20,481 bases of DNA from Acidianus hospitalis (GTDB taxonomy: Archaea > Thermoproteota > Thermoprotei_A > Sulfolobales > Sulfolobaceae): assembly GCA_003086435.1 (NCBI GenBank), contig QEFD01000207.1, positions 1-20,481 on the forward strand, read 5' to 3'. Numbering within the stretch: the stretch's first letter is position 1; each line of letters opens with the position of its first letter. Shown here piece after piece: positions 1-6,706 of the stretch. Under the pieces are notes generated by a model. That model made no database searches and had not been told where the DNA came from. It saw only the letters and a program-made list of their open reading frames with translations. The position numbers and the translations under genes are program-made.

Positions 1-8
1 GGGAGAGG
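1..8 (+). promoter_or_regulatory. Shine-Dalgarno-like site of hypD
   Basis: The purine-rich run GGGAGAGG lies directly before the ATG at 11. It fits the anti-Shine-Dalgarno end of crenarchaeal 16S rRNA, so hypD is probably an internal cistron of an operon that begins left of the window. Confidence 0.5.
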
Positions 9-10
9 AA

Positions 11-1141
11 ATGAATGAGGAATATTTATCATTATTAAAATATTATAGAGATCCTAAGCTAGCAAAAGCAATAAAAATCAAGGTTGACGAATTATCAAGA
101 AAAATTGAAGAAAATATTATGATAATGCACGTGTGTGGTAGTCATGAATGGACTATAACTCATTATGGAATAAGAACTCTGTTACCAGATAACGTCGAAG
201 TTAGAGCGGGCCCTGGTTGTCCCGTGTGCATAACACCTGCAACGGACATAGATGATGCAGTGAAACTCGCATTAGATGGGGTGGTAGTGACAACATACGG
301 AGATATGAGTAGAGCTAGAGGGACAAAAATGTCGTTACAAGACGCTAAAGCCTTTGGCGGAGATGTTAGAGTAATATATGGCGTGCAAGATGCTGTAAAG
401 ATGGCCAGAAAAGAGCCAGAAAAGGAGTTCCTCTTCTTTGCAGTAGGCATGGATACAACTGCACCTGCAACTGCTTTTGAATTATTAAAAGGAGTTCCTA
501 ATAACTTAAGCTTCTTAGTTTCATATAGATATACTCCTGCAATTCAAGGTTCAGTAATGGAATCTAATGTGCTGGGAATTGATGCTTTTATATCTGCAGG
601 CCATTCAGCTACTATAACTGGGCTAAAACCCTATTATGAGTATTTCTTAAGATCTAAAAAGCCAATGGTGGCTACAGGGTTTGAACCTATTGATGTACTA
701 ATGGCAATATATATGATATTAAAGCAAATAGACGAGGGAAGACCAAAGATTGAAAACGAATATACAAGGTCGGTAACTTGGGAAGGTAATGTAAAAGCCC
801 AAGAAGTTATGGAAAAAGTATTTGATTTAGAAGACGGTTACGTAAGAGGAGTTGCAATATTCCCTAAAGCCGGATTCAGATTAAAAGACGAATTCAGAAA
901 GTATGATGCAAGAGAGCAATATGGATTAAAGGATAGAAGCAAAACTAGCGATGAATATGTTGCAGGAGCACGTTGTGGAGAAGTAGTTATGGGACTGATT
1001 GACCCGCCAGAATGCCCACTCTATATGAAGACTTGCAAACCAGACGATCCTAAAGGTGCTCCAATGGTATCTCAAGAAGGAACGTGTTGGATATGGGCGA
1101 TGCATAAGATAGTAAACGTTACGCCTAGATGTAAAAGGTAG
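11..1141 (+). CDS. hypD: [NiFe] hydrogenase maturation protein HypD
   Basis: HypD is the iron-sulfur scaffold that, with HypC, assembles the Fe(CN)2CO group of the [NiFe] active site before delivery to the large subunit in the cytoplasm. The 376-residue length is normal for the family. Visible motifs are the MHVCGSHE block (C42, H45), GPGCPVC (C70, C73), and the C-terminal [4Fe-4S] cysteines C322, C335, C342 and C359 with spacing x12, x6, x16. The family block usually written GxCMVSSEG reads GAPMVSQEG here (residues 349-357), so one cysteine common elsewhere appears to be replaced; this comparison is from memory. The gene starts at ATG 11 behind a strong ribosome-binding site and is followed 11 bp later by an aldolase gene. 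hypE, hypA and hypB are not in the window. Confidence 0.96.
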   Translation: MNEEYLSLLKYYRDPKLAKAIKIKVDELSRKIEENIMIMHVCGSHEWTITHYGIRTLLPDNVEVRAGPGCPVCITPATDIDDAVKLALDGVVVTTYGDMSRARGTKMSLQDAKAFGGDVRVIYGVQDAVKMARKEPEKEFLFFAVGMDTTAPATAFELLKGVPNNLSFLVSYRYTPAIQGSVMESNVLGIDAFISAGHSATITGLKPYYEYFLRSKKPMVATGFEPIDVLMAIYMILKQIDEGRPKIENEYTRSVTWEGNVKAQEVMEKVFDLEDGYVRGVAIFPKAGFRLKDEFRKYDAREQYGLKDRSKTSDEYVAGARCGEVVMGLIDPPECPLYMKTCKPDDPKGAPMVSQEGTCWIWAMHKIVNVTPRCKR

Positions 1142-1146
1142 GTGGA
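1139..1146 (+). promoter_or_regulatory. ribosome-binding site of the aldolase gene
   Basis: AGGTGG overlaps the hypD stop codon and sits 6 to 9 bases before ATG 1153. It supports that start over the in-frame ATG at 1162 and implies cotranscription with hypD. Confidence 0.45.
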
Positions 1147-1152
1147 TGACAA

Positions 1153-1872
1153 ATGGTGTACATGATAGGTAACACGTACTGTAAACTGTGCCAAACAGAT
1201 GAAGAACAATTAAAAAGAGAGCTTGTGAATAGCGTAAAAACTCTATATTGGAAAGGAATGATAAGTAATGCGGGCGGAAATCAGAGTGCTAGATTACCCG
1301 GTCAAAATAAGATATGGATTACTCCATCTGGATATCCTAGAGTAAGTCTAGAGCCCGAGGATCTGATTGCAGTAGATCTAGATGGTAATGTGATAGAAGG
1401 AGATCTAAGACCATCAATAGAGACTAGAATGCACTTGGAAATTTATAAAAATAGACCAGACGTGAATGCTGTGATTCATGCTCACTCTCCTTATACCATG
1501 GGAGCAGCAATTTCTGGTTATTTGGATATTACTCATGGAGAAGCAGCAGCGATACTGGGTGAGATAAAAATAATTCCTTACTCCCATCCTGGAACCATTG
1601 AATTAGCTAAATCCGTAGGAGAGGCATTAAGAGGAGAAGGAGCTAAGGTACCTAGAATAGCAATTCTCATGAATCATGGCATTGTATCAGTAGGAGCGTG
1701 TATACACGAGGCCAGGGCTTTCGCTGAAATAATGGAGGAATGGGCAAGATTTAATATAGCTGCAAGAGCTCTTGGAGGTATAAAATATTCATTAAAACCT
1801 CAAGATCTTAGAAAACCTGGAGCTAGATATATAAGGGCGGTGAAATTTGGCGGAAGACCTGGAAGTTATTAA
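1153..1872 (+). CDS. class II aldolase/adducin family protein (FucA/AraD-like)
   Basis: This 239-residue protein has the length of zinc-dependent class II aldolases such as L-fuculose-phosphate aldolase and of AraD-type epimerases. Visible family features are the Gly-rich NAGGNQSAR segment (residues 40-48), the SIETRMH block with the likely catalytic Glu, the zinc-ligand pair in HAHSPYTMG, and the third zinc His in LMNHGIVS. The N terminus carries an extra CKLC motif that I do not recognise as a family trait. It lies 11 bp behind hypD and overlaps the next gene, so it belongs to the hyp operon. The substrate is not visible from sequence. A sugar-phosphate role is the default; a role in supplying a C1 unit or CO ligand for hydrogenase assembly is speculation from position only. 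Confidence 0.88.
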   Translation: MVYMIGNTYCKLCQTDEEQLKRELVNSVKTLYWKGMISNAGGNQSARLPGQNKIWITPSGYPRVSLEPEDLIAVDLDGNVIEGDLRPSIETRMHLEIYKNRPDVNAVIHAHSPYTMGAAISGYLDITHGEAAAILGEIKIIPYSHPGTIELAKSVGEALRGEGAKVPRIAILMNHGIVSVGACIHEARAFAEIMEEWARFNIAARALGGIKYSLKPQDLRKPGARYIRAVKFGGRPGSY

Positions 1873-2095
1873 CAAAGTCCTTGAACCGGAGACTGGACTT
1901 CCCGCAATAAAGCTTGGGCTACTAAGAGTTGAAAAGGATGAAATACATTATACTCCACCTTCGCCTTTTACTCCTCCAATTCTAGTTATATCTGTAGGTC
2001 TGCAACTCAAGAGTTTATTTAAAAGATATAAGATAGTTATAGAAAATTACTATATATCAGAAGAAATAAATGAGAGGTTAAATTACGATGCATAA
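1847..2095 (+). CDS. MIP18/DUF59-like small protein, possible Fe-S assembly factor
   Basis: This 82-residue protein resembles the MIP18 (DUF59, PaaD/SufT-like) fold. The N-terminal half has VINKVLEPETGLPAIKLGLL, which matches the DPE-G-DLGL signature of that family. A following segment rich in T, P and S (TPPSPFTPP) stands where the family usually has its T-LT-PxCP motif. The conserved Cys of that motif is missing, and there is no Cys in the protein. The start is TTG at 1847, overlapping the aldolase by 26 bp, with GGCGGTGA just upstream (1836-1843) as ribosome-binding site; no ATG is available near the domain edge. MIP18-type proteins act in iron-sulfur cluster assembly, which would suit a hydrogenase operon, but the lost Cys makes the assignment tentative. 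Confidence 0.6.
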   Translation: MAEDLEVINKVLEPETGLPAIKLGLLRVEKDEIHYTPPSPFTPPILVISVGLQLKSLFKRYKIVIENYYISEEINERLNYDA

Positions 2096-2378
2096 AGAGT
2101 TGGCATTAGCATACTTGAAGCTCGCTATGGAAAGTAATGATGACGTAATCTCAGTTTCTTTCTTACTTAAAAGCTTAGAAGAATACGCTTTATATAAAAT
2201 TGGTAAAGATTATTACAGTCCAAAAATACAAGAGGAAATTGTTAATTATATTAGATCAGATAAAAGTATTTATTCTATATATTCGACAATAATTGATGAA
2301 ATGTTTTCAGTATTATTAGGGGATAAAATGAAAAGAGAACTGATAGAAAGAGTAATGCGAAAAATCATCGAAGATTAA
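2088..2378 (+). CDS. hypothetical helical protein, last gene of the hypD operon
   Basis: I do not recognise this 96-residue protein. It is predicted to be mostly alpha-helical from its Leu/Ile/Glu/Lys pattern, has no Cys, no transmembrane segment and no signal peptide. Its ATG overlaps the stop of the MIP18-like gene by 8 bp, so it is translationally coupled to the hypD operon. The N-terminal half (ALAYLKLAMESNDDVISVSF) followed by a Leu-rich helix recalls small helical adaptor or HEPN/TPR-like proteins, but that is only an impression. A palindromic AT-rich stretch begins 17 bp after the stop. Confidence 0.7.
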   Translation: MHKELALAYLKLAMESNDDVISVSFLLKSLEEYALYKIGKDYYSPKIQEEIVNYIRSDKSIYSIYSTIIDEMFSVLLGDKMKRELIERVMRKIIED

Positions 2379-2395
2379 AGATAAACTTAACGTAA

Positions 2396-2411
2396 TTTAA
2401 ATATATTTAAA
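2396..2411. repeat. perfect 16-bp AT palindrome
   Basis: TTTAAATATATTTAAA equals its own reverse complement. It lies between the end of the hypD operon and the HxlR regulator gene. It could be a bidirectional TATA element or an operator, but AT-only palindromes arise easily in DNA of this composition. Confidence 0.4.
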
Positions 2412-2515
2412 AGCGTTTAAATAATGATAAAGAGATATCCATAATAAGCTAAAAAAATTTATACGGCATGATAAAGATCATAGATTAAGAAAATATTATT
2501 CATAATAACATCAAC

Positions 2516-2523
2516 TTTTTAAA
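2516..2523 (+). promoter_or_regulatory. TATA box of the HxlR-type regulator gene
   Basis: TTTTTAAA is centred about 25 bp before ATG 2545, the spacing of a leaderless archaeal transcript. This decides for ATG 2545 over the in-frame TTG at 2533. Confidence 0.55.
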
Positions 2524-2544
2524 GAAATATTATTGAGAAAAACT

Positions 2545-2904
2545 ATGACGGGCTGTTGTATTCGAGACGAGCAAGACCTTTGTATGGAATATTCTCCGAA
2601 AATATATCAGCTTATAACTCGAAAGTACACACTAGCTATCTTACTACTCCTAGATAAATATGATAAAATGAGATTTAATGAAATAATGAGAAAGATAGAC
2701 GGGATAACTCAAAGAATATTATCTATGCGATTAAAGGAGTTAGAGAAAGCTTATCTAATAAGAAGAGAAGTTGATAAAGATAGAAAGGCAGTAATGTATT
2801 CTATTACAACACAAGGTAAGGCGGTAAAAAATGCCATGTTAATGCTTTTACAATTGACCAATTTATTATCTCCTACCAGTTCGGAGAAGGATTATTTTTG
2901 TTGA
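2545..2904 (+). CDS. HxlR/PadR-like winged-helix transcriptional regulator
   Basis: This is a small DNA-binding regulator of the HxlR type. The sequence has a helix (YSPKIYQLITRKYTLAILLL), the recognition region RFNEIMRKIDGITQRILSMRL, and the wing (LIRREVDKDRKAVMYSITTQ), in the HxlR order. Four cysteines flank the DNA-binding core: C4, C5 and C13 near the N terminus and a C-terminal Cys, which could give redox or metal sensing as in some HxlR proteins. ATG 2545 is preferred because a TATA box lies 25 bp upstream; a TTG at 2533 would add four residues. The gene follows the hypD operon and converges with DUF1641, overlapping it by 13 bp. Its place between hydrogenase gene sets suggests control of them, which is inference. 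Confidence 0.85.
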   Translation: MTGCCIRDEQDLCMEYSPKIYQLITRKYTLAILLLLDKYDKMRFNEIMRKIDGITQRILSMRLKELEKAYLIRREVDKDRKAVMYSITTQGKAVKNAMLMLLQLTNLLSPTSSEKDYFC

Positions 2905-3398
2905 GACTTACCGTCATTTTCAACTATTGGAGTTGCAGCCTTGCCCAGCTCTTTTAACATGAATCTTAAATAAGCTAACGTCTTTTTAACGTCAGGATCG
3001 TCAAATGAGGCTAATAATTCCACTATATTAGACTGATCTCCTTCCTTTACCATAGCTTCTGCAGCCTTAGATAAACCAGACGTCATCACGTCTAAAACTC
3101 CATGTTGTTCTAACGTTGATAATATCTTGCCTATCTTATCGAGATGCTTAGCTATAGCTAATGTGCCATTAATGAAATCTTCTGAGCTAACTTGTCCTGA
3201 GTCTATCATTTCTTTCAGATCTCCTAACAATTCCACGAGTGCCCTAAAACTTTTAGACCTTAAGAAAGACATGATTTTACTCTCATCTTTAAGCAAATCT
3301 AAAATGCTGTCTAAGAGACCAGTAGAATTAAGGTAAATTACTATTTCCTTTAATTTTTTCATTCCTTCAATATAATCCTCATCTCTATCAATACTCAT
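2892..3398 (-). CDS. DUF1641 family protein, candidate hydrogenase accessory or quinone-linking subunit
   Basis: This 168-residue helical protein carries the DUF1641 signature near its C terminus: DPDVKKTLAYLRFMLKELGK, which matches the family pattern DPDV-x-G-x-F-x(5)-LG. There is no signal peptide or transmembrane segment and no Cys. DUF1641 proteins are often encoded beside molybdopterin formate dehydrogenases and other redox enzymes; in Bacillus the partner of such a dehydrogenase is proposed to link it to the membrane quinone pool (from memory). Here the gene is divergent from the hydrogenase small-subunit gene with 144 bp between the two starts. A matching role, tethering the cytoplasmic hydrogenase or passing electrons to quinone, is inferred from context. 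It converges with the HxlR regulator gene. Confidence 0.85.
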   Translation of the reverse strand: MSIDRDEDYIEGMKKLKEIVIYLNSTGLLDSILDLLKDESKIMSFLRSKSFRALVELLGDLKEMIDSGQVSSEDFINGTLAIAKHLDKIGKILSTLEQHGVLDVMTSGLSKAAEAMVKEGDQSNIVELLASFDDPDVKKTLAYLRFMLKELGKAATPIVENDGKSQQK

Positions 3399-3420
3399 AA
3401 GTCTCTCAGATACTTTTGGA

Positions 3421-3434
3421 CTTTATAATATAAA
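3421..3434 (-). promoter_or_regulatory. TATA region of the DUF1641 gene
   Basis: On the minus strand this reads as TTTATATTATAAAG, an AT box centred about 27 to 30 bp before the DUF1641 start at 3398, consistent with a nearly leaderless transcript. Confidence 0.5.
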
Positions 3435-3515
3435 AGCTTTATTTACATTATAATTTTCTTTTATAGCTTTATGTAACGAAGATTTAGTCTTTGAACAAGT
3501 TTTATAAAAAACAAA

Positions 3516-3521
3516 TTTAAA
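3516..3521 (+). promoter_or_regulatory. TATA box of the hydrogenase structural operon
   Basis: TTTAAA is centred 25 bp before ATG 3543, so the operon probably starts with a leaderless small-subunit mRNA. Together with the divergent DUF1641 promoter it makes a compact 144-bp shared control region. Confidence 0.6.
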
Positions 3522-3542
3522 CCTAAATTCTAAACTTATCTT

Positions 3543-4508
3543 ATGAAAAATCTATTATGGTTACAAGGAGGAGCTTGTGGAGGAAATACACTATCTGTAT
3601 TAAATGCATCAGATCCAGATTTATTCACATTTCTATCGACTCATAACGTTAAACTATTGTGGCATCCTTCAATATCCTTAGATAATAACATAACCCAAAT
3701 ATTAAATGACATTATTTCTGATAAGATACACTTGGATATACTAATCTTTGAAGGAACAGTAATTATGGGACCTAACGGTACTGGGTTATATAACATATTC
3801 GCTGGTAAACCAATGATGGAATGGTTAAGAAAAATATCCACAAAAGCAGATTACATTATTGCTGTAGGTAGTTGCGCGTCGTTTGGAGGAATTCCTGCCT
3901 CAGATCCTAACCCTACTGAATCCACCGGATTACAATTTCATAAAAAAGATTATGGAGGATTCCTTGGTAAAAATTTCAAGACAAGGAAAGGATTTCCAGT
4001 AATTAACCTTTCTGGCTGCCCAGTTCATCCAGAATGGCTTTTAACAACTTTATCGCTAATTATAGAAGGCAAATTAAGCCAAGAAGATCTGGATGAATTC
4101 AACAGGCCAAGATTATTTTATTCTACAACAACACAGTTCGGCTGTCCTAGGCAACCCTATTTTACTTATAAGGTCTCTACAAAAGAATTAGGACATAGAG
4201 AAGGTTGCCTATATTTCGAGCTAGGCTGTAGAGGTCCTTATACGAGAAGTTCCTGTAATAATATATTATGGAATAATCAAAGTAGTAAAACCAGAGTGGG
4301 CACACCGTGCATGGGATGTACAGAATTTGATTTTCCGAGTTTTAATTTCTTTAAAACTGAAAAGAATAGGTCAGGAATTCCTAAAAGACTTCCTCTAGGG
4401 GTAAGTAGAGGATCTTACGTTACTTTCTCTGCAGTGGCTAAAGGTTCTGCACCTCAATTCCTCCTAAAGCCTCTAATAAGAAAGGAAAAGGGCGATTGGA
4501 TTGAATGA
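3543..4508 (+). CDS. hupS: [NiFe] hydrogenase small subunit, group 2 (HupS-like)
   Basis: The electron-transfer subunit of an uptake [NiFe] hydrogenase, 321 residues. It opens directly with LWLQGGACGGN and has no twin-arginine signal or C-terminal anchor, so it is cytoplasmic like cyanobacterial HupS, which it closely resembles (FEGTVI-GPNGTG, GCPVHPEW, GCRGP, PCMGCTE). Proximal-cluster positions are C12, N15 (Asn where group 1 enzymes have Cys), C111 and C159. The distal cluster has Q198 in place of the usual His, with C201, C222 and C229. The medial cluster has C238, C256 and C259. The Asn and Gln replacements also occur in cyanobacterial HupS as I remember it. Its stop overlaps the TTG start of the large subunit by 8 bp. 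Group 2 placement is firm; the subgroup (for example 2e) needs a tree. Confidence 0.95.
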   Translation: MKNLLWLQGGACGGNTLSVLNASDPDLFTFLSTHNVKLLWHPSISLDNNITQILNDIISDKIHLDILIFEGTVIMGPNGTGLYNIFAGKPMMEWLRKISTKADYIIAVGSCASFGGIPASDPNPTESTGLQFHKKDYGGFLGKNFKTRKGFPVINLSGCPVHPEWLLTTLSLIIEGKLSQEDLDEFNRPRLFYSTTTQFGCPRQPYFTYKVSTKELGHREGCLYFELGCRGPYTRSSCNNILWNNQSSKTRVGTPCMGCTEFDFPSFNFFKTEKNRSGIPKRLPLGVSRGSYVTFSAVAKGSAPQFLLKPLIRKEKGDWIE

Positions 4509-6039
4509 GAAAATTATAAGCCCTCTTAATAGGGTTGAAGGAGACCTAGATTTAAAAGTTGTAATCGAACATAATAGGGTAATTAAAGCCTATCCGATGT
4601 CTAGATTATTTAGAGGTATAGAAATAATATTAAGGAATAAATATCCAATGGATTCACTAGTAATTACACCTAGAATATGTGGAATTTGTGGCGCATCACA
4701 TCTATACGCTACGGCACAAGCTTTAGACATGGCATATAACGCTCACGTACCTCCTAACGGCGTTAGATTAAGAAATGTGATGGCATTAGCTGAAATGGCA
4801 CAAAACGATGTAAGGCATATTTATCTGATGTTCTTGATAGACACTGTTAATAAAAAATACGAGAATTTACCTTTCTATAAAGATATGGTATTAAGATGGG
4901 CTCCTTATATTGGAAGTTCTTATAAGGAAGCAGTAAAGTGGTCGAAAAAGTATACCGAAATTTACGCAATATTTGGCGGTCAATGGCCTCACGGATCAGC
5001 TATGGTTCCTGGAGGAGTTACAACGGAACCGTATTATAACGATATAATGAAAGCAAAAGGAATTCTAACTCATATAACGGAAGAGTTTCTAGAGAAGACC
5101 GTATTAGGAGGACCATTATATCAATTCCTTGAAATCAATTCTTTAAAAGGATTAGAGCAATGGTGTATTGATTATCCTAACGGAGACTTATGTAAAATCT
5201 GGAATTATGGAAAAGATATGGGATGGTTAGAATTAGGCAGAGGATCCAACTATCTCATGTCTTTCGGTCACGTGCCTTTAGCAGAGAAGTACGTTCCTGG
5301 AAAAAGCAAGTTGATTTTCGAAAAAGGTATAATAAATTTGGAAAATTGGGAAAAAATTGATCTAGATCAAAACAATATTCTAGAATTTGTGTCAAATTCT
5401 TATTATACTTATTATGAAGGTGAAAAGATAGGACTACATCCATTTGACGGTGAGACTAATCCGTTACCTCCAAATATAAATTCTAGTAAATACACATTCA
5501 CAAAGGCCTGCAGATATAAACTGGGGAACTCGCTTATTGCTCCAGAAGTGGGAGTAATATCAATGCTTACCGTTGGAGGAAACAGTCTAATGGTGGATTT
5601 AGTAAGAAGATTCAAATCAAATGTATTATTAAGGGAAATTGCTAGAATAATTAGACTAGCTCTTATTCATAAGATTATTATGAACGAGTTAAACGACTTT
5701 GATGTAAATAAACCAGCATATAAAAAACCAGATGAAGTTAACAATACTAGAGGGTATGGAATGCTAGAAGCGCCTAGAGGTTCTCTAGGTCATTGGATAG
5801 TAATAAGGGATGGAAAGATATACAATTATCAGATAGTAACTCCAACGCAAATAAATATGGGACCAGAAGATCCTTTCGGTAACTTAAGTCATTTAAGCTT
5901 ATCCCTTATTGGAACCGAAGTTAATGATGTGGATAACCCAATAGAAGTTGCTCACATAGTTAGATCTCATGATGCATGCATGGTGTGTAATGTCCACTTC
6001 TTCGATTCAGGAATGGAAAAACTGGTGATAAGGCTTTGA
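4501..6039 (+). CDS. hupL: [NiFe] hydrogenase large subunit, group 2 (HupL-like)
   Basis: The catalytic subunit that carries the Ni-Fe(CN)2CO site and splits H2. It has 512 residues. The N terminus (ISPLNRVEGDLDL) is typical, motif L1 is RICGICGASH (C60, C63, H67) and motif L2 is DACMVCNVH (C493, C496, H499), so all four nickel cysteines are present. Thirteen residues follow H499, so the precursor should need cleavage by a maturation protease; one is encoded at 10652-11158. The start is TTG 4501, overlapping the small subunit, because the next ATG triplets are out of frame or too far inside the conserved N terminus. The next gene starts within the stop codon (TTGA overlap). With no signal peptide on the small subunit, the enzyme should act inside the cell. 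Confidence 0.95.
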   Translation: MNEKIISPLNRVEGDLDLKVVIEHNRVIKAYPMSRLFRGIEIILRNKYPMDSLVITPRICGICGASHLYATAQALDMAYNAHVPPNGVRLRNVMALAEMAQNDVRHIYLMFLIDTVNKKYENLPFYKDMVLRWAPYIGSSYKEAVKWSKKYTEIYAIFGGQWPHGSAMVPGGVTTEPYYNDIMKAKGILTHITEEFLEKTVLGGPLYQFLEINSLKGLEQWCIDYPNGDLCKIWNYGKDMGWLELGRGSNYLMSFGHVPLAEKYVPGKSKLIFEKGIINLENWEKIDLDQNNILEFVSNSYYTYYEGEKIGLHPFDGETNPLPPNINSSKYTFTKACRYKLGNSLIAPEVGVISMLTVGGNSLMVDLVRRFKSNVLLREIARIIRLALIHKIIMNELNDFDVNKPAYKKPDEVNNTRGYGMLEAPRGSLGHWIVIRDGKIYNYQIVTPTQINMGPEDPFGNLSHLSLSLIGTEVNDVDNPIEVAHIVRSHDACMVCNVHFFDSGMEKLVIRL

Positions 6040-6374
6040 AAATAATAGGAATAGGTAGCGAGGATTTTGAAGAAGAAGGAAAAATTGCTAAAGATTTTGG
6101 AGGAGTTTACATAGGAAATAAATTAGCTCTACTTGAAGATCTAATGAAAAACGAAGATGAAGTAATAATTATAGATTCGTTAAGAGGAGAAGGAATCATA
6201 ATCGTGACCGTAGAGAATATTTATCCAGGAATTTTCTCCTATAATGAGCTTGAAAATTACCTTCTAAACGCAAAAATAAAGGGGATTAATCCAAGAATTA
6301 CAATAGTAGCATTCTCTAAAAATTATGAGGGATTAGTAAGATGCTTTCTGAATTGCAAGCTCTCGAAGAAATAA
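6036..6374 (+). CDS. degenerate hydrogenase maturation protease-like (M52-like) protein
   Basis: This 112-residue protein looks like a worn-down relative of HycI/HyaD peptidases. It starts MKIIGIGSED, parallel to the [10 protein letters not shown] start of the real protease at 10652, and has DEVIIIDSLRGEG (residues 41-53), parallel to [13 protein letters not shown] there. The GN-x-DDG nickel-binding loop is absent and the protein has no histidine at all, so the third nickel ligand of the family is missing. A CFLNC pair lies near the C terminus. Its TTG start overlaps the large-subunit stop by 4 bp, exactly where a maturation protease often sits. It is unlikely to be an active peptidase; a role as large-subunit chaperone or regulator is inference. 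Confidence 0.72.
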   Translation: MKIIGIGSEDFEEEGKIAKDFGGVYIGNKLALLEDLMKNEDEVIIIDSLRGEGIIIVTVENIYPGIFSYNELENYLLNAKIKGINPRITIVAFSKNYEGLVRCFLNCKLSKK

Positions 6375-6706
6375 ATACGGCACCTAGAAGGGTTAATGAG
6401 CTTAGATTAAAGGATATTGATATTAACGATCTAATAAAGAAAGGATTAGTCAAAGAAGAAAATGGTTGGCTTTACTTGACTGACGCTGGGATAAAAAGAC
6501 TATCAGAGTTATATGGAATTCTAGACTCTCTGCAGGAGATTTATATCAATATGTCTAGTGGCATAAAGACCAAAATAAGCGAAATAGACGAGAGAGTTCT
6601 AAACTCTGGTCTAGTAGAAATAAAAGGTGATTACGTAGAATTAAACTTTGAGGGAATAAAACTAATTGCTCAAAGGATTGCAGAAAAAATGTCCAGAGCT
6701 CATTAA
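6341..6706 (+). CDS. small winged-helix-like protein, last gene of the hydrogenase operon
   Basis: This 121-residue protein is not assignable to a named family by eye. The segment LKDIDINDLIKKGLVKEENGWLYLTDAGIKRL (described by its parts: helix, GLV turn, YLTDAG wing) has the pattern of an archaeal winged helix, and the C-terminal half (DERVLNSGLVEIKGDYVELNFEG) repeats a similar GLV/LNFEG pattern, so it may hold two such units. There is no Cys and no membrane segment. It begins at ATG 6341 inside the previous gene (34-bp overlap) and its TAA overlaps the convergent stop codon of the large-subunit paralogue. It may be a regulator of the operon or a protein-interaction module for hydrogenase assembly. 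Confidence 0.7.
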   Translation: MLSELQALEEINTAPRRVNELRLKDIDINDLIKKGLVKEENGWLYLTDAGIKRLSELYGILDSLQEIYINMSSGIKTKISEIDERVLNSGLVEIKGDYVELNFEGIKLIAQRIAEKMSRAH

